In this document: positions 32,061-37,896 of the stretch, one piece after another
Layout of the letters: every line of letters begins with the position of its first letter
How positions within the stretch are numbered: the stretch's first letter is position 1
From: Gemmatimonadota bacterium
GTDB lineage: Bacteria > Gemmatimonadota > Gemmatimonadetes > Gemmatimonadales > GWC2-71-9
Assembly (NCBI GenBank): GCA_025358055.1
Contig: JANYKV010000183.1
Span: 1-37,896, forward strand
Direction of reading: 5' to 3'
DNA length: 37,896 nucleotides
The notes under the pieces: model-generated
Told to the model about the DNA's origin: nothing
The model's input: the letters and a program-made list of their open reading frames with translations, nothing else
The model's database searches: none
Position numbers and translations under genes: made by a program

Positions 32061-32717
32061 ATGCGCGCTATCGTTGCTCTGCTTCTGTTGTACCCGCCAC
32101 ACCTACTCGCACAGCACCGGCCACCCCCCATTCTGTACATCTACCGGGATTCATTGAAGCGCAGTGTGGATTCCACCTATCGCGCCATCGAGGAGTACGC
32201 GGCTCAGATCTGTGCCGATCTCAAGTGCCCCAATCCGTATCTGGCACTGGAGGCCCTGAGCGGGCCCCACGAAGTCTGGTGGCTCAATGCTTTCGCGAGT
32301 GACGCGGACACGACGAGGGTCGTTAAGGCGTACGCCGCAAATCGCCCGCTCACGGAGGCGCTCGGTGCGGTGGCGAAACGCAAGGAGACCCTGATCGGGT
32401 CGCCCATCATGGGCTACGCCGTCCATCGCCCCGATCTGAGTCGCGGCGCGGCATGGTCGGTCGCGAACGCGCGGTTCATGGTCGTCACTGTCACCCGGAG
32501 TCGCCGGCCGGCCGAGGGATCCGTGTGGGAAGCAGCGGATTCTACCCTCTATATCTTCCGGCCGGTGAGGACCCGCCGGCAGGCGGAGGCCTTGGCGGGA
32601 GAGCACGGTGCGAGAGTCTTCGCCGTGCGCCCGAACTGGAGCATGCCGGCGCCGGAGTGGGTCGCGGCCGATCCGGATTTCTGGCGGCTCGCGCCGGTGC
32701 CGAGGCGAAGGCGTTGA
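32061..32717 (+). CDS. Exported paralogue of the two-repeat protein at 25616, shorter
   Basis: 218 residues from ATG 32061, with AGGAGG four bases upstream. The signal peptide ends HLLAQHR. It aligns with the 25616 product at both ends and in the middle: ILYIYRDSLKR with VLFIYRESVKA, EALSGPHEVWWLNAF with TSLTGPNEVWYFSAY, ARFMVVTVTR with MRFVSVTRIS, and PAPEWVAADPDFWR with PPQEWVTGDPEFWK. The second repeat lacks about 25-30 residues (the helix between its first and second strands), so its fold must differ or be partial. The upstream 194 bp show no other feature. No known family is recognised; a lineage-specific secreted family is likely. Confidence 0.8.
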   Translation: MRAIVALLLLYPPHLLAQHRPPPILYIYRDSLKRSVDSTYRAIEEYAAQICADLKCPNPYLALEALSGPHEVWWLNAFASDADTTRVVKAYAANRPLTEALGAVAKRKETLIGSPIMGYAVHRPDLSRGAAWSVANARFMVVTVTRSRRPAEGSVWEAADSTLYIFRPVRTRRQAEALAGEHGARVFAVRPNWSMPAPEWVAADPDFWRLAPVPRRRR

Positions 32718-32761
32718 CTGCCGGCGCCGGAACAGCTATTGGCGTGGCCTTGGCTGTGGAG

Positions 32762-33103
32762 CTAGTAGGGAGTGAGTTTCGCTCGGGCCAACCGCCACGG
32801 TGGGTTGGTCGCCGGCGCCAGCTGCGCCAACATCCGGGTCACGTCTTCCACCTCGAGCGACCCGGGATGGAGCTCCAACTCCTGAATCAGTCCGCGGCCG
32901 AGAATGTTGAGGAGGAGATCGAGCAGCACGACCCGGCGGTTCGCCTCGCTCGACACCAGCCGCTCGCCGAACGCCTTCAACCGCTTCGCCAACGACTTGC
33001 CGGGCTCGAGCAAGACGGCGAAAACGCTCTTGGGTGAGGAATTCACGTTCGCCACTGCCTCGACCAACGCCCCCTTCCTCGGAAACCTCGCGTACGCCGC
33101 GCC
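32762..33103 (-). pseudogene. N-terminally truncated TetR-family regulator
   Basis: 114 codons are open on the minus strand. They begin GAAYARFPRKGALVEAVANV, which matches the end of a TetR helix-turn-helix (compare the general pattern YxxFPSKEALVEAV). A helical C-terminal region follows (KSLAKRLKAFGERLVSSEAN, VLLDLLLNILGRGLIQELEL). An in-frame TAG (33104-33106) stands immediately upstream and the first DNA-binding helices are absent, so no start is available except an internal TTG at 33067. The remainder of 32718-33163 shows nothing else. It abuts the promoter side of the esterase gene, and an original regulator-target relationship is possible. Confidence 0.6.
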
Positions 33104-33163
33104 CTACTGATAGTATCCATCGGTGCCAATCCGGCCCGGCAACCTCCACGCGGGAGCCCCCTC

Positions 33164-34177
33164 GTGTTCCTGATCCGTCCGATCTCGTCGCTGCTGTTCG
33201 CCACGACCGCTATCGCCGCCACAACGGCCTCCGCGCAGCAGAAGTCGGCCGAACCACCCGACTATGCCGCTCCGCCGGGAGCACCGTACAAAGCCGAGTC
33301 GGTGACCGTGACGACCACGATGGGCCACACGCTCGGCGGCACGCTCACGCTTCCGAACTCGGCCAGCAAGGCTCATCCCGTCGCGGTCGTCGTCACGATC
33401 AGCGGCACCGGTCCGCAGGATCGGGACGAGAATCTGGGGTTCGGCGGTTACCGGCCGTTTCGCCAATTCGCCGATTCTCTCGGCCGCCGAGGGATTGCGG
33501 TGCTCCGGATGGACGATCGGGGCGTCGGCATGTCGACCGGGCGGTTCAAAGGCGCGACGCCGGTGGATTTCGTGAAGGACATCCGCGCCGGTCTCGCCTA
33601 TCTCCGCACTCGCCCTGAGATCGATGCCAATCGCATCGCCTTGCTCGGTCATAGCGAGGGCGCGATCGACGCCCCGATGGTGGCCCTCGAGGAGCCGGCG
33701 CTCAAGGCGTTGGTGCTGCTCGCCGGTGTGGCGCACTCGCTGCACGGGACTCTCGTGTTCCAGCTCTCGAACATGATTCGCCACGACACGACGCTCTCGC
33801 CCGCCAAGCGCGACACTGCGATCGCCCACGTCCAGGACAAGATCGACTCTCTGACCAAGGCCGACCCCTACATGCGGTTCATGGACGGCTACGATCCAAC
33901 ACCCACGGCCCGCCAGGTGAACAAGCCGGCGATCCTGATCCTCACCGGAGAGACCGATCGTCAGGCCGATCCGACCCAGGTCGACGATTGGGTGGCTGCG
34001 TTTAAGCAGGCGGGCAATCACGACGTGACGGGCCGGGTGCTTCCCGGGTTGAATCATCTCTTCGTGCCCGATGCTGATGGGTACCCCGGCGGGTATGCCA
34101 AACTCCCGCAACCGCTCAATGTCGATTCGTCGGTGGTGGGTATGGTCGTCGACTGGTTGAGCCAGCGGCTCCGCTAG
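33164..34177 (+). CDS. Exported alpha/beta hydrolase (esterase/dienelactone-hydrolase-like)
   Basis: 337 residues from GTG 33164, which follows GGGAG by eight bases. The signal peptide ends TTASAQQ. The catalytic triad is visible: Ser164 in LLGHSEGA, Asp265 in LTGETDRQAD and His298 in GLNHLFVP. The GTGPQDRDE segment after the first core strand and MDDRGVGMSTG match the family of secreted acyl hydrolases often annotated as alpha/beta hydrolase or peptidase-like. The stop is 26 bp before the phosphotriesterase-like gene on the same strand, so the two are likely co-transcribed and may hydrolyse related esters or lactones. Confidence 0.9.
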   Translation: MFLIRPISSLLFATTAIAATTASAQQKSAEPPDYAAPPGAPYKAESVTVTTTMGHTLGGTLTLPNSASKAHPVAVVVTISGTGPQDRDENLGFGGYRPFRQFADSLGRRGIAVLRMDDRGVGMSTGRFKGATPVDFVKDIRAGLAYLRTRPEIDANRIALLGHSEGAIDAPMVALEEPALKALVLLAGVAHSLHGTLVFQLSNMIRHDTTLSPAKRDTAIAHVQDKIDSLTKADPYMRFMDGYDPTPTARQVNKPAILILTGETDRQADPTQVDDWVAAFKQAGNHDVTGRVLPGLNHLFVPDADGYPGGYAKLPQPLNVDSSVVGMVVDWLSQRLR

Positions 34178-34203
34178 GCGGGTCCCGAGGGAATGGAGGG
34201 TTC

Positions 34204-35310
34204 ATGGTGACCCGTCGTGACTTTCTCGAACGTACGGCCCTGGTCACTACCGGCGCGCTGGCAACCGGAAGAATCGGACGGTCTGCTGCCCGGTTTTTCC
34301 CTGCGACTGGATCCGGACCGACCCGTGGAATGGTGCCGACCGTGCTGGGGCCGATCGACGCATCCAAGCTTGGGTTCACGCTGCCGCACGAGCATCTCGT
34401 CAGCAGCTCGGCGGGCTTCTGGCGCGCGTGGCCGGAATTCTTCGGCGGCCGCGAGAAATTCATCAGCATGGCCGCCGACAAGCTCAGAGCGGCGAAGGAC
34501 GAAGGTGTCGACACGATGGTCGATCTCACCACGTTCGACCTCGGCCGCGACGTCCGCATCATGCAGGAAGTGTCGCGCCGTTCGGGCGTGCAGATCGTCG
34601 CCTGCACGGGGCATTGGCACGATCCCCAATTGTCGATGGGCGCGCGAACCGTCGAAGAGCTCACCGAGTTCTTTCTCAGAGAAATCCAACGGGGCATCGA
34701 GGACACCGACATCAAAGCCGGAGTCATCAAGGTGGCGACCGATCAGGAAGGCGTAACGCCTTTCCTCGAAAAAGCGCTGCGCGCGGCGGCGCGCGCGAGC
34801 AAAGCCACCGGAACGCCGATCGAAACCCATAGCTGGGCCTTGCCGCCCAATCCGAATGGACCGCTGCAGGCCGATGTCTTCGAATCCGAGGGGCTCGATC
34901 CCGCCAAGGTGTCGATCGGCCATTCTGATTACGGCGACATCGCCTACCTGACCGGCTTGATCGACCGCGGCTTCAGTGTCGGCATGGATCATGTGAGTCG
35001 CGGAGTGCTGCCGCCCGGCATGGCGGCGCCGGCGGGGATGGAGCCGTATCTCTGGGAAGTGAAGACGCAGCGCATCAAAGCGCTGGTCGATGCCGGTCAC
35101 GCCAACAAGCTGCTGCTCTCCAACGATTGGCTGTTCGCCGATTCCGCCTTCGCGACCGGAACGCTGGCGCAGCTGGAGCGCGCCAATCCGGACGGCATCC
35201 TGTTCCTCACGCGCCGGGTGATCCCGTACTTGAAGCAACTCGGCGTCTCCAATGCCGCGATCCATACCATGACAGTGGAGAACCCGAGACGCTTCTTCGG
35301 CGGCGTGTGA
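34204..35310 (+). CDS. Tat-exported phosphotriesterase-family metal hydrolase
   Basis: 368 residues. The N-terminus TRRDFLERTALVTTGALATG is a twin-arginine signal, so the enzyme is probably exported folded. All six binuclear-metal ligands of the phosphotriesterase family can be placed: H62-E-H64 (LPHEHLV), Lys176 in IKVATD (bridging, carboxylated in the family), His209 in ETHS, His240 in IGHSDYGD and Asp308 in LSNDWLF. Many relatives are lactonases rather than true phosphotriesterases. GGAGG precedes the ATG by about six bases. It follows an exported esterase by 26 bp. Confidence 0.92.
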   Translation: MVTRRDFLERTALVTTGALATGRIGRSAARFFPATGSGPTRGMVPTVLGPIDASKLGFTLPHEHLVSSSAGFWRAWPEFFGGREKFISMAADKLRAAKDEGVDTMVDLTTFDLGRDVRIMQEVSRRSGVQIVACTGHWHDPQLSMGARTVEELTEFFLREIQRGIEDTDIKAGVIKVATDQEGVTPFLEKALRAAARASKATGTPIETHSWALPPNPNGPLQADVFESEGLDPAKVSIGHSDYGDIAYLTGLIDRGFSVGMDHVSRGVLPPGMAAPAGMEPYLWEVKTQRIKALVDAGHANKLLLSNDWLFADSAFATGTLAQLERANPDGILFLTRRVIPYLKQLGVSNAAIHTMTVENPRRFFGGV

Positions 35311-35363
35311 ATCGCGCGACTCGGCGACGGGAGCCGAGTCAACTGCAACGAGTCCTAGGCGGC

Positions 35364-35612
35364 TTAGGTGCTGTGCGGAGCAACCGGCGCGCTGCTCAGT
35401 CTGCGGCCGGGCGACCCCGAAGCAGACGACGAAGATGACCATTTTTCCGCGGGAACGGACCCGATCCCTTTTCCTGGATAAAGCCATCCGATTTCAAAGC
35501 CGAGCACATCACGGGAGTACTGCTGTGCCTGTTCTACGTCTGCGACCCGCAGTTCCGGTACCGCGTGGCCAATCGTCGTCAGCGACTCTTTGTGATTTAC
35601 GACATACTCCGA
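35364..35612 (-). pseudogene. VOC (glyoxalase/bleomycin-resistance) family remnant
   Basis: 83 codons are open on the minus strand with no start codon. They contain IGHAVPELRVADVEQAQQYS followed by RDVLGFEIGWLYPGKGIGSV, the first beta-alpha-beta-beta unit of a VOC-fold protein. After that the frame loses similarity: a shifted frame gives EKMVIFVV-like residues, as expected for the next strand, so an indel near 35440 is likely. The second half of the domain is missing. I see nothing else in 35311-35707, between the phosphotriesterase and the convergent alpha/beta hydrolase. Confidence 0.6.
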
Positions 35613-35707
35613 TCAGGCGTGTGCCTTTCGCGCCGCCCAACGAGGACTAGACTGCGAGGCACACCCCGCAGCCAACATGCTGAAGAATACACGCTATTTC
35701 CAGCTGG

Positions 35708-36748
35708 TCATCTGCTCGCGGGCAGCATTGCGGTGAGGAAGTGAATGATCTCGGTGGCAGCTTGCCGATGGATCGCCTCACGGTCTGCGGCTTCGCCATC
35801 CCGGCAGACGACGACATCATCCGGTGAGTCCTTGGCCAACAGATCGGCGGCTCCAGGCTTGCATGTCGGCAGAAAGCTGAAATGCGCGGCACTGGCGATT
35901 TCGACGTAGCGGGTCGTCGCAGGGGGCAGCAATTCAACCAAGTGACGGGATTCCAGTAGAGCCGGGATGTGCGGATTCGACAACGGTGTGCCGGCGGCGA
36001 TGACGAGCACCGGTATGTCGATGCGGGCCAGACTACTATTATCGAACCCGCGCGCGAATCCGAGGTCCAAGCTCACAACAGCCTTGATCCGGGGGTCCTT
36101 GAGACGTTGGCCGAGCGCGGCTCGCGATGCCGCATCGTTGCCCGCGCCGAGCGCGCAATAGGCCGTACACGAAGCAAGACTGGCATGGTCCTTACAATCG
36201 GCGTCGAACCGGTCCGGATCGAACCGTCCACCGGCTAGCTCCACCACGGTCCATCCGCCGAGCGAATGCCCGATCGCGGCCACACGATCAGTCGAGACGA
36301 CGGCGGACCAAGCGGGATCATGACTCAACGCGTCGATTGTTCGGGACACATCCCGAGGCCGTTCCCACAGCTGGGCACCGCGGGCTACGTCCATGTCCCT
36401 TGTCGTCGTGCCGGGATGGTTCACGGCCGCCACGATATAGCCGAGCCGGGCGAGGTGTACGGCGAGCCAACTTTGGTTGGACCAGTTGCCGCTATAGCCA
36501 TGCGAAAGCAGAACCAAGGGATGGTGCCCCGCAGCAACCTGCGCATCCACATGCACGGACTGACCGAGGAAGATCGCGTTCTCTCCAACGAGGGTCGAAG
36601 CTCGTCCCGCTGCGCTCGGATACCAGACGGCGACTTCGAGCCCGCGCCCCTGCTGTGAGGCCGGCACCTGGAACTGTCGGAAGCCGACTTGAGCGTCGGC
36701 ATGCGCGGCCGCCAGGCCAGCGAAAAGGATGAGGGCGACGTGGCGCAT
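35708..36748 (-). CDS. Exported alpha/beta hydrolase (PAF-acetylhydrolase/dienelactone-hydrolase-like)
   Basis: 346 residues from ATG 36748; the frame is open further upstream, but that section runs through the 14-bp repeat array and has no protein character. The signal peptide ends AHADAQVG. The core strands are LVLLSHGYSGNW (oxyanion region), the nucleophile Ser162 in AAIGHSLGG, and a late His in ASAAHFSFLP. Cysteines in DADCKDHASLASCTAYC and FLPTCKPG may form disulphides in the mature protein. The layout resembles COG4188-type predicted hydrolases related to platelet-activating-factor acetylhydrolase. It is convergent with the phosphotriesterase gene and divergent from the flavin monooxygenase gene. 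Confidence 0.88.
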   Translation of the reverse strand: MRHVALILFAGLAAAHADAQVGFRQFQVPASQQGRGLEVAVWYPSAAGRASTLVGENAIFLGQSVHVDAQVAAGHHPLVLLSHGYSGNWSNQSWLAVHLARLGYIVAAVNHPGTTTRDMDVARGAQLWERPRDVSRTIDALSHDPAWSAVVSTDRVAAIGHSLGGWTVVELAGGRFDPDRFDADCKDHASLASCTAYCALGAGNDAASRAALGQRLKDPRIKAVVSLDLGFARGFDNSSLARIDIPVLVIAAGTPLSNPHIPALLESRHLVELLPPATTRYVEIASAAHFSFLPTCKPGAADLLAKDSPDDVVVCRDGEAADREAIHRQAATEIIHFLTAMLPASR

Positions 36749-36880
36749 GACGAGTTCCGATGAAATTCTGAGGAGTGAACGCGCAATCGTGTGTGCGTGA
36801 TGAGCATACGGGCGCCCCAGGTCCCGAGTTTCGTTCGTACCGGAGTTCACATTGGAGAGCTGGCGTGCTCTCGAACCGCG

Positions 36881-36947
36881 GGACGGCAATACAAGACGGC
36901 AAGAACACGGCGGCAAGAACATTGGGCAAGAACAGGCGGCAAAACGA
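36881..36947. repeat. Second, degenerate array of the 14-bp repeat
   Basis: Five units of 13-14 bases (GGACGGCAATACA, AGACGGCAAGAACA, CGGCGGCAAGAACA, TTGGGCAAGAACA, GGCGGCAAAACGA) share the GGCAAGAACA core with the array at 30494-30577, about 6.4 kb away. It lies in the 229-bp region between the divergent alpha/beta hydrolase and the flavin monooxygenase. Confidence 0.8.
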
Positions 36948-36977
36948 CATCCCCTTCCCTTTCTCTCGTGGACCCAA

Positions 36978-37896
36978 ATGCTGATCGGAATTGATAGCTT
37001 CGCGGCGGCAATGCCGGACCCCACAACGGGCGAGATCGTCAATCCTGCCGCACGCATTCGTAATCTGCTCGAGGAAATTGAGCTCGCCGATCAGGTCGGT
37101 CTTGACGTCTTCGGGGTCGGCGAACACCACCGTCGAGAGTTCCTCGACTCCGCCCCCACGGTCATCCTGGCCGCCGCAGCATCACGGACACGGCGCATTC
37201 GACTGACCAGCGCCGTCACCGTGCTCAGCGCTCACGACCCGGTGCGACTCTTTCAGGAGTTCGCGACACTCGACCTGCTGTCGGAGGGACGCGCGGAGAT
37301 TGTCGCCGGCCGCGGCTCCTTCACCGAAGCGTTCCCACTCTTCGGTCTCGACGTCAACGACTATGACTCGCTCTTCGCGGAAAAGCTGGACCTCCTGCTC
37401 AAGATTCGCGAGAACGTACACGTCCACTGGTCCGGCCAGCACCGAGCCCCGCTCACCGGACAGGCCGTCTACCCTCGTCCGCTCCAGAATCCGCTGCCTA
37501 TCTGGGTCGGCGTCGGCGGAACACCGAAATCATTCGCCCGGGCCGGCACACTTGGGCTGCCTCTGATGGTCGCGATCATCGGCGGGGAACCTCGGCGGTT
37601 CCGCCAACTCATCGACCTCTATCGCGAGGAAGGCCGTCGCGCGGGCCACTCGGCCGACCAACTCTCGGTCGGCCTGCACTCCATCGGGTTTGTCGGAGAT
37701 ACCACCAAACAGGCGGCTGACGACTTCTATCCGGGCTATGCCCAGACGATGACCGAAATCGGCAAGGAGCGGGGTTGGCCGCCGACCACACGCGCGCAAT
37801 TCGACGCGACGCGCGGACCAACGGGCGCCCTGCTGATTGGTGACCCGGAAACGGTCGCCGAGAAGATCCTTTACGTCAACAAAGCGTTGGGTGGCA
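36978..37896 (+). CDS. LLM-class (luciferase-like) flavin-dependent monooxygenase, cut by window end
   Basis: 306 codons from ATG 36978 run off the window, with probably a few dozen residues missing at the C-terminus. No signal peptide, so it is cytoplasmic. Features of the bacterial-luciferase TIM barrel are visible: [60 protein letters not shown], and [19 protein letters not shown] followed by [13 protein letters not shown] near the end. Such enzymes use reduced FMN (or F420 in some lines) with oxygen to oxidise small organic substrates. No convincing ribosome-binding site is seen before the ATG, so the start is less certain. The repeat array lies directly upstream. Confidence 0.88.
   Translation, partial: MLIGIDSFAAAMPDPTTGEIVNPAARIRNLLEEIELADQVGLDVFGVGEHHRREFLDSAPTVILAAAASRTRRIRLTSAVTVLSAHDPVRLFQEFATLDLLSEGRAEIVAGRGSFTEAFPLFGLDVNDYDSLFAEKLDLLLKIRENVHVHWSGQHRAPLTGQAVYPRPLQNPLPIWVGVGGTPKSFARAGTLGLPLMVAIIGGEPRRFRQLIDLYREEGRRAGHSADQLSVGLHSIGFVGDTTKQAADDFYPGYAQTMTEIGKERGWPPTTRAQFDATRGPTGALLIGDPETVAEKILYVNKALGG

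Noticed and set aside
33104..34111. 335-codon open frame on the minus strand
   Set aside because: It is antisense to the esterase with a complete catalytic triad, and its residues are repetitive Arg, Gly and His.
34174..35487. 437-codon open frame on the minus strand
   Set aside because: It is antisense to the phosphotriesterase-family gene, which has all six metal ligands; the long minus frame shows only Arg/Gly/Asp-rich low-complexity sequence.

Overview
The window is GC-rich bacterial chromosome, densely coding on both strands. It is dominated by exported enzymes: serine hydrolases, amidohydrolases, metallopeptidases, beta-propeller proteins and alpha/beta hydrolases, most with signal peptides ending in A-x-A-Q or S-A-Q. 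Together with the DUF885 and DUF5117-type peptidases, this fits a soil or sediment Gemmatimonadota-like organism. That assignment is inference, because no rRNA or ribosomal marker is present. I see no tRNA, rRNA, CRISPR array, transposase or prophage gene.

Layout. (1) 1-4640: a minus-strand set (DUF885 peptidase, beta-keto acid cleavage enzyme, S9 peptidase cut by the window edge) lies opposite a GntR/FCD regulator, with a perfect palindrome TTGTCGACAA in the shared upstream region. (2) 4910-11198: a DadA-like D-amino-acid dehydrogenase, a serine hydrolase with a C-terminal beta domain, and two tandem serine-hydrolase paralogues, one of which has lost the catalytic lysine. (3) 11217-19447: five minus-strand genes running metalloprotease, NTF2-like protein, multicopper oxidase with an unusual N-terminal extension, and two tandem amidohydrolases. 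(4) 19635-26458: a DUF6188-like protein, a Uma2 remnant, a third amidohydrolase, a translationally coupled pair of propeller proteins, and an exported protein with two internal repeats. (5) 26459-30381: repeat-rich non-coding DNA, a small membrane protein, a broken and an intact Uma2 gene, a protein-kinase remnant and a serine hydrolase. (6) 30382-37896: a metallo-beta-lactamase-fold protein lacking one canonical His, a paralogue of the exported repeat protein, TetR and VOC remnants, an esterase plus phosphotriesterase pair, another alpha/beta hydrolase and a flavin-dependent monooxygenase cut by the window end.

How it may work together: exported peptidases and hydrolases would release peptides, D-amino acids and N-acyl compounds, and intracellular enzymes (DadA-like, beta-keto acid cleavage) would process them. 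This is inferred from families and proximity only.

The least explained content is between genes. Short perfect hairpins have different stem sequences but the same architecture. Palindromic elements of about 95 bp begin with TGTCATTCCGAG or TGTCATTGCGAG. There is a dispersed 14-bp tandem repeat, purine tracts that begin at stop codons, and a G-rich tandem array. Several gene remnants (two Uma2, one kinase, one TetR, one VOC) lie in the same intervals, which suggests repeat-associated gene decay.
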